A program made the position numbers and the translations under genes. This document shows, in pieces, positions 56,711 through 64,000 of a stretch of 64,000 nucleotides of DNA. The notes under the pieces were generated by a model. That model saw nothing but the letters and a program-made list of their open reading frames with translations. It did not search any database and was not told where the DNA came from. Every line of letters begins with the position of its first letter. Position 1 is the stretch's first letter. This DNA is from Phorcysia thermohydrogeniphila (lineage in GTDB: Bacteria > Aquificota > Aquificia > Desulfurobacteriales > Desulfurobacteriaceae), in contig NZ_SMFV01000001.1 of the NCBI RefSeq assembly GCF_004339575.1, positions 425,119-489,118 on the forward strand. The letters run 5' to 3'.

Positions 56711-58035
56711 ACCCCGCTTACCGTCAGTGATTTAACGAGAACCGATGGACTTGAAACCCTGCCCACCCAGCGCTGGTCCCTTCCAACCTCGGTTATGCCT
56801 GTGAGGAGCTCCTTAAGGTTTCCTGCAACAGTCATCCCAGAAACCGGCTGAACCTTCTCTCCATCCCTGTAGTATATACCGCTTATACCTATGGAAAACT
56901 CACCGGATATAGGATTTATCGTATGTATTCCCATAGCATCCGTTACTAAGAGAACCTCTTCTGGTGTCTTTATTAGCTCCTCAAGTCCTAAAGCTCCACT
57001 CTCAACCACGAGGTTAGTTATGCCAGACTGAGGAAGAGACGAAAGGGAAGAACGAATTCCGTTTCCGGTTGGTTCCATGCCAAGTTTTCTCGCCGAGTAA
57101 ATGTCAAGGAGGAAGTTTTTCAGAACTCCCCTCTCTATAACTGCTTTCTTCCGCGTTACCGTTCCTTCATCATCAAAGGGAATACTGCCAATTCCACCCT
57201 TTTGAAGGGGGTCGTCGTACAGGTTAAAGACGTGGCTTGCAACCTCAAAGCCGAGCTTATCGGCGAAGAGAGATTTACCCCTTAGGACGTTGTTCCCAAG
57301 AAAAACAGGGGAGAGTGCCTCAATAATTTCGGCAAAGACGGTATTCTTGAAAATCACCGGAAGCTTTTTGGTCTTCATTGGCTTGGCGCCAAGGAGCTCT
57401 AAAGCACTTTCAGCTGCCCTTACAGCAACCAAGTCAACGTTAAGCTCAGAAAAATAACGCCTTACATCGTAGTCCCATCCCATCTGGGAATCGCCGTTTT
57501 CCTCAGCAGCAAGGAGGACACTCAGGGAGAAACTGGAGGTCGTATAGGAAAAACTGTGGTCGTTTGAGTTAAAGTAGTAAACCGTAGTTACCGCATCACC
57601 GTAGGAAGCTTTTCTGACCCTCTTTATCCGCCTGTCAAAGTTCATAACTTTTGCTTCAAGCTCAAGGGCAAGCTCAACTTTCCTGTCTACCGGTATCTGG
57701 GGATAACTCTCGTCATAAAGAGGAAAATCAACGGTAGCAGAGGCCGGCATTGAGAGAGAATACTCATCCTGAGAGGCCATCTTGGCGTTTTCCTTAGCAC
57801 ACTCAATCGCTATCCTGATTCCATCGTCCGAAACGTCCGTGGTATACGCAAATCCAAGCCTTCCATCTACAACAACCCGTATAGCTACCCCTTTCTTAAT
57901 AGAAGTTTTCACCTTCTCTACGCTTCCCTTCTTGACCTCAACTGAAAAGCCTGAAGACTCAACACCGTAAATATCAAAGTTCTCAACGTTCTGTTTTTTT
58001 AGGATTCCGGCAGTTCTTTCAATCAGTTTAAACAT
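56707..58035 (-). CDS. pmbA: TldE/PmbA-type metalloprotease subunit
   Basis: A 442-residue member of the TldD/PmbA family. FDIYGVESSGFSVEVKKGSVE, IKKGVAIRVVVDGRLGFAYT, FDDEGTVTRKKAVIERGVLKNFLLD and SIGISGIYYRDGEK are typical. It lacks the HExxxH metal site of TldD, so it is the TldE-like partner. The complex matures small peptides or degrades unfolded proteins. TldD is not in the window. The 1-bp overlap with thyX indicates coupling. Confidence 0.92.
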   Translation of the reverse strand: MFKLIERTAGILKKQNVENFDIYGVESSGFSVEVKKGSVEKVKTSIKKGVAIRVVVDGRLGFAYTTDVSDDGIRIAIECAKENAKMASQDEYSLSMPASATVDFPLYDESYPQIPVDRKVELALELEAKVMNFDRRIKRVRKASYGDAVTTVYYFNSNDHSFSYTTSSFSLSVLLAAEENGDSQMGWDYDVRRYFSELNVDLVAVRAAESALELLGAKPMKTKKLPVIFKNTVFAEIIEALSPVFLGNNVLRGKSLFADKLGFEVASHVFNLYDDPLQKGGIGSIPFDDEGTVTRKKAVIERGVLKNFLLDIYSARKLGMEPTGNGIRSSLSSLPQSGITNLVVESGALGLEELIKTPEEVLLVTDAMGIHTINPISGEFSIGISGIYYRDGEKVQPVSGMTVAGNLKELLTGITEVGRDQRWVGRVSSPSVLVKSLTVSGV

Positions 58036-58643
58036 TACGCACCCCTTTTGCCGAGAGTGGCAAAGAACCTCCTGACATCCTCCGGTCTACCGCAGCTCTT
58101 CTCTCCTTCAGTACAGTGTCCCAAGTAGTAGCAGTTTGGACCAACGTGACTAAAGAGGGAAGGGAACTTTTCCCTCAGTATCCTAAGCATCTCAACGGCC
58201 ATCTTCCTAATCTCCCATTGAGCCCTTGTACACGTCCTAAGCCTTAAAAAGTGGACAAGCTCCTCGCCGTTCATCGTAAAGAGAACCCTCGTTGTGCAGG
58301 CATTCGGGAGGACAAACCTTGCGTCCTCCTTCGGAGCTCCAGCATCAACGAGACCCTCGTAGAACTTACCTATAAGAGACATCAAGTCGTCATAAGTCAA
58401 CGTCTTACCTTCTACCGTAACCTCTTTACCTCTTACAGAGTCCGGCACTACAAAGGGAAAATTCTTCATTGCCACGTATCTCTGGGATTGCTGGCTGTAA
58501 GAGGCCGGACGGTGCCTTACAAGCTGGTGGGAACAGGCTCGGGATATCCCATCAACGAGAAAAGTAAAGTATGAGTGCCTTAAAAGGGTATCCCTATCGG
58601 CATTTACCTTTGGAACGTTTTTAGAAAGCAAAAGGACTTTCAT
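58035..58643 (-). CDS. thyX: Flavin-dependent thymidylate synthase
   Basis: Makes dTMP from dUMP with methylene-THF and FAD. The 202 residues include SHQLVRHRPASYSQQSQRYV, the ThyX RHRxxSxxxxSxR motif (RHR at 43-45), and RLRTCTRAQWEIRKMA. The cysteine-rich C-terminal segment (NCYYLGHCTEGEKSCG) is unusual. ThyX rather than ThyA is common in thermophiles. It sits between apt and pmbA; methylene-THF would come from the folD pathway. Confidence 0.95.
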   Translation of the reverse strand: MKVLLLSKNVPKVNADRDTLLRHSYFTFLVDGISRACSHQLVRHRPASYSQQSQRYVAMKNFPFVVPDSVRGKEVTVEGKTLTYDDLMSLIGKFYEGLVDAGAPKEDARFVLPNACTTRVLFTMNGEELVHFLRLRTCTRAQWEIRKMAVEMLRILREKFPSLFSHVGPNCYYLGHCTEGEKSCGRPEDVRRFFATLGKRGA

Positions 58644-58678
58644 TACGTTTGCCCCTACGTTATTTCAAGCGGTAAGGT

Positions 58679-59245
58679 TTAGAACTTTATCAGGGAGAAT
58701 ACAGGGTATCCCCTCTTCTGTATCCTCTCCCTTCCCCCTAAGAAAGTTAGCTCCAAGAGGAAATCTACACTTATGATGTTTCCTCCAAGCCTCTCAACAA
58801 GGTCAATTGCCGCGTTCATAGTTCCGCCGGTTGCGAGAACGTCGTCAATGAGAACAACTTTCATTCCTTCCTGAATTGCGTCCTCGTGAACCTCTATCTT
58901 GTCCTCACCGTACTCTAAGGTATAGGTGGCGCTAATTGTCTTGTAGGGGAGCTTTCCCGGCTTCCTGATAATTGCAAGCCCTGCACCTATCTTGTAGGCA
59001 AGGGCTGCTGCAAGCAGGAATCCCCTTGACTCTATTCCGGCAACTATGTCTATGCCGAGACCAACGTACCTGTTTCCTATGTAGTCTATGACTTTCTGAA
59101 AGGCCCAAGGCTTATGAAGCAGGGGGGTTATGTCCTTAAAGACAATCCCCGGTTTTGGAAAGTCTGGAACATCCCTTATGAGGGACTTGAGCTCCTCAAT
59201 CTCCTTGTGAAGGTTGAGGTCCGTTTCATTTACGTAGTTTCCCAT
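58679..59245 (-). CDS. apt: Adenine phosphoribosyltransferase
   Basis: Salvages adenine to AMP. The 188 residues have IRDVPDFPKPGIVFKDITPLL, GIESRGFLLAAALAYKIGAG, and the PRPP loop VLIDDVLATGGTMNA. CGGAGGAG precedes the ATG. It lies 13 bp after metH and 35 bp before thyX. Adenine and adenosine released by SAH turnover downstream could be recycled by it. Confidence 0.96.
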   Translation of the reverse strand: MGNYVNETDLNLHKEIEELKSLIRDVPDFPKPGIVFKDITPLLHKPWAFQKVIDYIGNRYVGLGIDIVAGIESRGFLLAAALAYKIGAGLAIIRKPGKLPYKTISATYTLEYGEDKIEVHEDAIQEGMKVVLIDDVLATGGTMNAAIDLVERLGGNIISVDFLLELTFLGGRERIQKRGYPVFSLIKF

Positions 59246-59258
59246 CTGTCTCCTCCGG

Positions 59259-61784
59259 TTAGTCTTCTATCCCAAGAAGTTTCTTTACAATTTTAACAGC
59301 TTCCTGAGCATCACCCCCGTAGTGGCCTCCTATTTTCTCTGCATACTCAGGGGTAACGACGGCTCCACCAACGATTACCGGAATATCAAGGCCGGCCTCC
59401 CTGAGGGCCTTTATCGTATCCTCCATAGCCGGTAGTGTCGTAGTCATTAGAGCACTGAGACCTACAAGGTCAGCCTTTTCCCTCTTTACGGCCTCTACCA
59501 CCTTTTCAGGGGGAACGTTCGTTCCAAGGTCTACTACTTCAAAACCGCTGTTTTCAAGCATAGTTATGACTATGTTCTTACCTATCTCGTGGACGTCACC
59601 GTAAACGGTAGCCATTACAATTTTTCCACTCGTCTTAAGGTTTTTCCCTTTCTTTTTCATCTCCTTCTTGAGAATTTCAAAGGCGGCCTGAACTGCCTGT
59701 GCCGAACGGAGCATCTGAGGGAGGAAAATCTCTCCCTTTTCAAACCGCTTACCGACGACATCAAGGGCAGAAATTAAGGCTCTATCGCTAATTTCCATAG
59801 GTTCGTAACTCTTTAACGCTTCCTCCGTTGGCTTTAAGATTCCTTCTTTGTCTCCCTCAATCACCTTCTTGAAAATCTCCCCAAGTACTCCTTCTGGAGC
59901 TCCCTCTTCTTCAGCCTTCTCACCTTTCTCTTCCTTTTTCCTCTCTTCCCCTCCAACTTCAACAGAAACCTTCTTCCCCTCCAAGAAAGAACAGGTAAGG
60001 GTACAGATTTTCTTAAGGAGCTCCCTACACTCCCTATCCTCTGCCTTCGGCTTGTAGCCCGTAAACTTTTCAACGTAGCGGGTAGCCCCTCTGTCTTTGC
60101 CGACGAGAACGTCAGAGGCGTATATGGTTTCAACCATACGGGAATCACCGGGGTTAACGATACCAGAGTCAAGACCGGCCTCAATAGCCATTGCCATAAA
60201 GGCGGAGTTTATAAGTGACCTTGCAGGAAGGCCGAAAGAGACGTTACTAACCCCTAAGGTGGTAGCAACACCAAACTTTTCCTTAACGAGCCTTATAGCC
60301 TTTAGAGTTTCTACCGTCGCTTCCTGCATTGCGCTGGCAGCCAAGTTCAAAACATCGGCTATAACAGCATCTCTTCTAATCCCTACCTTTTCACACTCGT
60401 TTATTATCCTCTCTATTACAGCAACTCTGTCTTCCGCCTTCTCTTTTAAACCTTCATCATCTATCCCAAGGGCTAAAACGTTTGCTCCGTACTTTTTAAC
60501 GAGGGGAAGTATCTCCTTTATGTCCTTCTCCTCTCCAGAGCAGGAGTTAACTATAGGTCTTCCGTCGCACATCTTGAGAGCTCTCTCTATGGCCTCTGGG
60601 TTTTTACTGTCTATCATTATTGGAACTGTTACCGTCTCCATCACTATTTTTACGGCTTTCTCCATAGCCTCAGCTTCATCTATTCCCGGAACTCCAACGT
60701 TCACGTCAAGGATTTCTGCCCCCTCCTCTACCTGTTTCTTCGCCTCCTCCTTTACGAGGGAAAAATCTCCTTTTTTGAGGGCTTCCTGCAACTTCTTTTT
60801 GCCCGTCGGATTTATCCTCTCGCCGATTATCCTTGTCGGATGGTCAGAGCCGATAAAAACAAGCTCCGTCCTGCTTGCAACCTTGACTCCCCTTACTGGA
60901 TTCCTTTTAGCAGGCTTAAGGTTCTTAACAGCCCTCTTTATAGCCCTTATGTGCTCCGGAGTTGTTCCACAGCAACCACCTATGATGTTTGCTCCTGCCT
61001 TAATAAGTTCAACTGCTACCTTTTCAAAGGTTTCGGGAGGCTCAGGGTAGATGGTTTTACCATCCCTTAGAACGGGCAGTCCCGCATTTGCATAGACAAT
61101 GATGGGAGTTTCCGTTACCTCTGCCATCTTCCTGACAATTTCAACGAAACTTTCAGGACCTAAGGAACAGTTCGCCCCTACAGCAGCAACGTCAAAGCCT
61201 TCAAAAATGGCAGCTGCAACCTCTGGAGGAGTTCCAAGGAGGGTTCTGCCGTCCTCCTGATAGGTCATACTCACCATTACGGGGAGGTCACACACCTCCC
61301 TTGCAGCGACAACTGCAGCTTTAGCCTCCTTAGTGTCAGACATCGTTTCTATCAGAATTAAGTCTGCCCCGGCCTCTGCCCCTGCCTCTATCTGCTCCTT
61401 AAAGATTTCAACCATCTCATCAAAGGTATAATCGCCGACAGGCTCAACAAAAACCCCCGTTGGACCAACTGAAAGAGCAACCAAAGCTCTACCGGCCGCT
61501 GCTTCCTTTGCAAGCTTTACGCCGGCAGCAGTTAACTCCTTTACCCTGTCCTCAAGCCCGTAGTGGGAGAGCTTTATACGGTTACTACCAAAGGTGTTCG
61601 TCTCTATTATGTCCGCCCCTGCTTCTACGTACTCCCTGTGTATCTCTATGAGAACTTCAGGCCTTTCAACGTTTAAAAGTTCTGGGGCAAAATTGACGTC
61701 AAGGCCCTTTTTCATAAGCATCGTTCCCATTCCACCGTCAAGAACCCATATCTTTTCTGAGTCCTTAAAGGGATTCTCATTCAA
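59259..61784 (-). CDS. metH: Cobalamin-dependent methionine synthase lacking the activation domain
   Basis: Transfers methyl from methyl-THF to homocysteine through B12. It has 841 residues in four parts. The homocysteine domain has zinc ligands in GANCSLGP and GGCCGTTPEH. The pterin domain contains IGERINPTGKKKL and NVGVPGIDE. The cap helix is PQMLRSAQAVQAAFEIL. The B12 domain has DVHEIGKN (His ligand about 732). The C-terminal AdoMet reactivation domain of E. coli MetH (about 1227 residues) is missing. The start is TTG at 61784 with GGAGG 8 nt upstream; a TTG at 61799 is possible but has no site. It is first in the ten-gene run. Confidence 0.95.
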   Translation of the reverse strand: MNENPFKDSEKIWVLDGGMGTMLMKKGLDVNFAPELLNVERPEVLIEIHREYVEAGADIIETNTFGSNRIKLSHYGLEDRVKELTAAGVKLAKEAAAGRALVALSVGPTGVFVEPVGDYTFDEMVEIFKEQIEAGAEAGADLILIETMSDTKEAKAAVVAAREVCDLPVMVSMTYQEDGRTLLGTPPEVAAAIFEGFDVAAVGANCSLGPESFVEIVRKMAEVTETPIIVYANAGLPVLRDGKTIYPEPPETFEKVAVELIKAGANIIGGCCGTTPEHIRAIKRAVKNLKPAKRNPVRGVKVASRTELVFIGSDHPTRIIGERINPTGKKKLQEALKKGDFSLVKEEAKKQVEEGAEILDVNVGVPGIDEAEAMEKAVKIVMETVTVPIMIDSKNPEAIERALKMCDGRPIVNSCSGEEKDIKEILPLVKKYGANVLALGIDDEGLKEKAEDRVAVIERIINECEKVGIRRDAVIADVLNLAASAMQEATVETLKAIRLVKEKFGVATTLGVSNVSFGLPARSLINSAFMAMAIEAGLDSGIVNPGDSRMVETIYASDVLVGKDRGATRYVEKFTGYKPKAEDRECRELLKKICTLTCSFLEGKKVSVEVGGEERKKEEKGEKAEEEGAPEGVLGEIFKKVIEGDKEGILKPTEEALKSYEPMEISDRALISALDVVGKRFEKGEIFLPQMLRSAQAVQAAFEILKKEMKKKGKNLKTSGKIVMATVYGDVHEIGKNIVITMLENSGFEVVDLGTNVPPEKVVEAVKREKADLVGLSALMTTTLPAMEDTIKALREAGLDIPVIVGGAVVTPEYAEKIGGHYGGDAQEAVKIVKKLLGIED

Positions 61785-61853
61785 CTTCCTTGCCTCCAAA
61801 TCACTTAGTTTAGAGGAATAGTTGTGTTAACATTTTAGCAGGAGAGAGAAAAG

Positions 61854-62315
61854 ATGGGTGTGTTGCTAAAGTCTCTATACCTCTATTCCATATCTTTGTG
61901 GGTGGGCTCTCTGTTCTTTTTCTCCGCAGTTGGAGCTCCAGCCGCTTTTAGAGCTCTACCTAAAGAGGAAGCCGGAAAGTACACAGGCACGGTTTTTCCT
62001 AAGTATTTTGGCCTTGGCTACATTTTCGGGCTAACAGCCCTCGTTAGCCTATACCTCCTTACAAAAAACACTCTTACACTACTATCATCCTTAGTGCTCC
62101 TTTTGCTGCTCCTAATGAACCTCCTTAACGTGGTAAACGGCCTCGTAATCGTTCCCAAAGCAAGCCTTTTAAAAGCTGAGTTCTACAGGAGTAAAGAGGA
62201 AAGCTACTACAATAAATTCCTGAAACTCCACAGAGTCTCTATGGTTCTTAATGCCTTAACGCTGATTCTTGGGCTTATGGCTATTGGAGTTACATCGCTT
62301 TACCTAAGCTTATAG
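61854..62315 (+). CDS. DUF4149 membrane protein
   Basis: A 153-residue protein with four predicted membrane spans (about 5-25, 45-68, 72-95, 125-150). The family start SISLWVGSLFFFSAVGAPAAFRAL and TVFPKYFGLGYIFG match DUF4149/TMEM205-like proteins. Function is unknown. CAGGAGAGAG precedes the ATG. It diverges from metH and is followed after 11 bp by a LapA-domain gene. Confidence 0.82.
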   Translation: MGVLLKSLYLYSISLWVGSLFFFSAVGAPAAFRALPKEEAGKYTGTVFPKYFGLGYIFGLTALVSLYLLTKNTLTLLSSLVLLLLLLMNLLNVVNGLVIVPKASLLKAEFYRSKEESYYNKFLKLHRVSMVLNALTLILGLMAIGVTSLYLSL

Positions 62316-62326
62316 CGGGGCTCATT

Positions 62327-62644
62327 ATGACTCTCAAACAGAACATCTACTCACTGATAGTCGCCTTAATAGTCGTTGGGGTAACCCTTTTTGCTCTCCA
62401 GAACTTTCAGGATGTTGACGTAACCATACCTTTTGTGGGAGTATTCCACACCAAAGTTTTTGTTGTTATAGTTTTCTCGTTTCTGGCAGGTTTCCTTACT
62501 GCTGGATTCCTCTCACTGATACTGAAGATATTTACCTTTCCGTCAACTCTAAAAGAGAAGAAGAGGAGAAGCGGTGAGGCTGGACCAGTTCCTGAAACTC
62601 TCAAGGGTAATCAAGAGAAGGAGTCAGGCAAAGGAACTGTGTGA
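62327..62644 (+). CDS. LapA-domain (DUF1049) membrane protein
   Basis: A 105-residue protein with two membrane segments (about 8-24 and 41-66) joined by [19 protein letters not shown], the LapA/YciS pattern. A charged cytoplasmic tail follows. In E. coli LapA helps regulate LPS assembly with LapB. The last 71 bp overlap the rqcP frame, so the tail is written in dual-coding DNA. Confidence 0.82.
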   Translation: MTLKQNIYSLIVALIVVGVTLFALQNFQDVDVTIPFVGVFHTKVFVVIVFSFLAGFLTAGFLSLILKIFTFPSTLKEKKRRSGEAGPVPETLKGNQEKESGKGTV

Positions 62645-62861
62645 CCACGGGGTAGTTAAGGTAAACGGCCAGCCTGCCAAACCTTCTAAAAGCGTAAAGC
62701 CCGGAGATGTGGTAGAGATAGACACCATCTCCCGCTACTTCAAGTTTCGCATCTTAGAAGTGCCCAACTCTAAGAACGTCTCAAAGAAAAAGGCCAGAGA
62801 ACTTGTAGAAATCCTCGTTGACCGTAAGAAAGACATCAGGGACATAATAGACCTAATCTAA
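62574..62861 (+). CDS. rqcP: S4-domain RNA-binding protein (RqcP/Hsp15-like)
   Basis: A 95-residue S4 protein: [41 protein letters not shown] and [20 protein letters not shown]. Bacillus RqcP acts in ribosome-associated quality control and E. coli Hsp15 on stalled 50S. Length and the C-terminal KKAREL segment favour RqcP. The start is GTG at 62574, inside lapA. Alternatives lack the conserved N-terminus. Confidence 0.85.
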   Translation: MRLDQFLKLSRVIKRRSQAKELCDHGVVKVNGQPAKPSKSVKPGDVVEIDTISRYFKFRILEVPNSKNVSKKKARELVEILVDRKKDIRDIIDLI

Positions 62862-62877
62862 TCGTGAGAGGTCGTAA

Positions 62878-64000
62878 ATGAAAACCTTTGTAGAACGAGC
62901 ATTTGAAAACATAAGAGAACACCCAGAGAAGGAAATTCTCATAGGAAAAAGGAACGGAAAGTACTTCCCGTTAACTTACGGTGACTTCGGGAAACAGATT
63001 TCAACCTTCCAGAAGGCTATGGAAAATCTTGGTGAGGAGGACCGCGTAGTTATCTTCATGGAGAACCGTCCTGAGTGGGTATCGGCCTTCTTCGCAGTTC
63101 TCTTTAAAGGTGGTATAGCCGTTCCAGTTGACTACCTACTTTCTGCAAGGGAGCTCTTTAACATCCTAAAGGACTCCCAGCCACGCTACATCGTAACTTC
63201 AGGGGAAAACCTAAGAAAGGTTAAGGAAGCAATCAAGAACATCGGCTACCACGTCCACGTCATAAATACAGACGAGCTTGACTTTTCTACAAGCAGTGGG
63301 AAGTTCAAGTTCACAGAGAGAAACATAGACGACGTAATAGTCATACTCTACACCTCAGGAACAACCGGAAACCCAAAGGGGGTAATGCTTACAACGAGAA
63401 ACCTTGACCACAACGTTAGGGCAGTTGAAAAGCTCGGCTTTTTAAAGGAAGATGACAAGTTCGTCGCAATCCTACCCTTCCACCACACCTACCCCCTAAT
63501 GGCAACCGTTCTCCTACCTGTGACGTTAAGACTCCCTCTCGTCTTCATTGAAAAGCTCACTCCTACCGACATCCTCTCAACTATCAACGAGCAGGGTGTT
63601 ACCATCTTAGTAGGAGTTCCAAAGCTCTATCAGGTGATTCACCACAACATAATGGCCGAGATAAAGAAGCTACCGGCAGTAAAGAGACGGGCCGTTATGA
63701 CGGCCTTAAAGCTCTTTAGGAAGTTTGACGTAAAGCCTATTGAGAAGAAAGTGTTTAAAGAAATTCACAACCGTATCGGAAAATCTCTGCGCTTCATGAT
63801 AAGCGGTGGGGCAAAGCTAAGCGAGGAGGTCTGGAGAGACTTCGAGGCCTTCGGCTTCAACATCCTTGAAGGATACGGACTAACGGAAACCTCCCCGTTA
63901 ATCTCCGTCAATAGACCTGACAAAAAGAAGATAGGAACTGCAGGGCCTCCAGTTGACGAGGTAGAGGTAAAGGTAACTGAGAAAGGGGAAATAATCGTTC
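62878..64000 (+). CDS. AMP-forming acyl-CoA synthetase (partial, right edge)
   Basis: About 374 residues are visible before the window ends. MKTFVERAFENIREHPEKEI leads into an AMP-binding domain with the P-loop LYTSGTTGNPKGVML, LPFHHTYPLMATVLLP and GYGLTETSPLISVN. This matches long-chain fatty acid-CoA ligases of the FadD group. GAGAGG precedes the ATG, 17 bp after rqcP. The C-terminal subdomain with the catalytic Lys is outside the window. In an autotroph it may activate fatty acids for lipid recycling. Confidence 0.93.
   Translation, partial: MKTFVERAFENIREHPEKEILIGKRNGKYFPLTYGDFGKQISTFQKAMENLGEEDRVVIFMENRPEWVSAFFAVLFKGGIAVPVDYLLSARELFNILKDSQPRYIVTSGENLRKVKEAIKNIGYHVHVINTDELDFSTSSGKFKFTERNIDDVIVILYTSGTTGNPKGVMLTTRNLDHNVRAVEKLGFLKEDDKFVAILPFHHTYPLMATVLLPVTLRLPLVFIEKLTPTDILSTINEQGVTILVGVPKLYQVIHHNIMAEIKKLPAVKRRAVMTALKLFRKFDVKPIEKKVFKEIHNRIGKSLRFMISGGAKLSEEVWRDFEAFGFNILEGYGLTETSPLISVNRPDKKKIGTAGPPVDEVEVKVTEKGEIIV

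Noticed and set aside
60097-61050. Long open frame (317 codons) on the plus strand inside metH
   Set aside because: It is the antisense shadow of metH; its Ser/Phe/Thr/Leu-rich product has no ribosome site and no family pattern.

Overview
The window is a dense bacterial chromosome segment, about 75 genes with almost no free space. It points to a Gram-negative, flagellated, probably thermophilic chemolithotroph. LPS synthesis and export genes (kdsC, lptC-lptA-lptB, lpxC), flagellar genes, a type IV minor-pilin/PilY1 cluster, a triheme cytochrome c peroxidase and B12- and radical-SAM enzymes are all present. Proteins are rich in Lys, Glu and Val, and Arg is written mostly AGG/AGA. Together these suggest the Aquificota, perhaps Desulfurobacteriaceae (Thermovibrio/Desulfurobacterium type). 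That placement is inference from gene content; no rRNA gene is in the window.

Layout. 1-5451 (minus): rplT (cut by the edge), rpmI, infC with an AUU start, thrS, then ftsI and ftsL. 5494-5570: tRNA-Arg(CCG), abutting the stop of purF. 5571-11317: purF diverging from purC-trpS-small membrane ORF-ribD-GT2-like/TPR gene. 11336-16368: a more A+T-rich patch with a GT2/TPR glycosyltransferase, a 964-residue protein with three GT2 domains, and a sugar-methyltransferase-like gene. 16583-19894: a sigma-28 promoter, flagellin, flaG, fliD, fliS and a FliT-like gene. 19904-26257: bioD, cytochrome c peroxidase, metallophosphoesterase-kdsC-lptC-lptA-lptB, and a two-component pair. 26456-32964: pilY1 with a cysteine-rich N-terminus plus four minor-pilin-like genes.

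32943-42696: a Uma2 nuclease-like gene, gap, cvpA, nadC, then the tightly overlapped run pgsA-AI-2E permease-coaE-ymdB-folD-ferredoxin-radical SAM, then lpxC. 42671-46747: a small membrane gene converging on amrS-MBL/beta-CASP hydrolase-unknown gene. I suspect the unknown gene is a degenerate actin/Hsp70-fold protein. 46835-52388: a PilZ-like/SPOR protein, selU, a methyltransferase, nurA, a transpeptidase and a HIT protein. 52391-61784 (minus): a ten-gene run metH-apt-thyX-pmbA-rbfA-nrnA-ahcY-hisI-hisE-GGDEF, combining the methyl cycle with nucleotide and one-carbon metabolism. 61854-64000: DUF4149, lapA, rqcP and an acyl-CoA synthetase cut by the right edge.

The best candidates for something not well described are the flagellin-linked glycosylation patch with its triple-GT2 protein and a GT-like protein lacking the DXD motif, the amrS-MBL-actin-like-fold operon, the cysteine-rich PilY1, and the PilZ-like/SPOR fusion. 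Regulatory details also stand out: the infC AUU start, a folded rpmI-rplT leader, an A9 run between the RibD domains, and a perfect palindrome between nurA and a transpeptidase gene. I saw no CRISPR array, intact insertion sequence or prophage.
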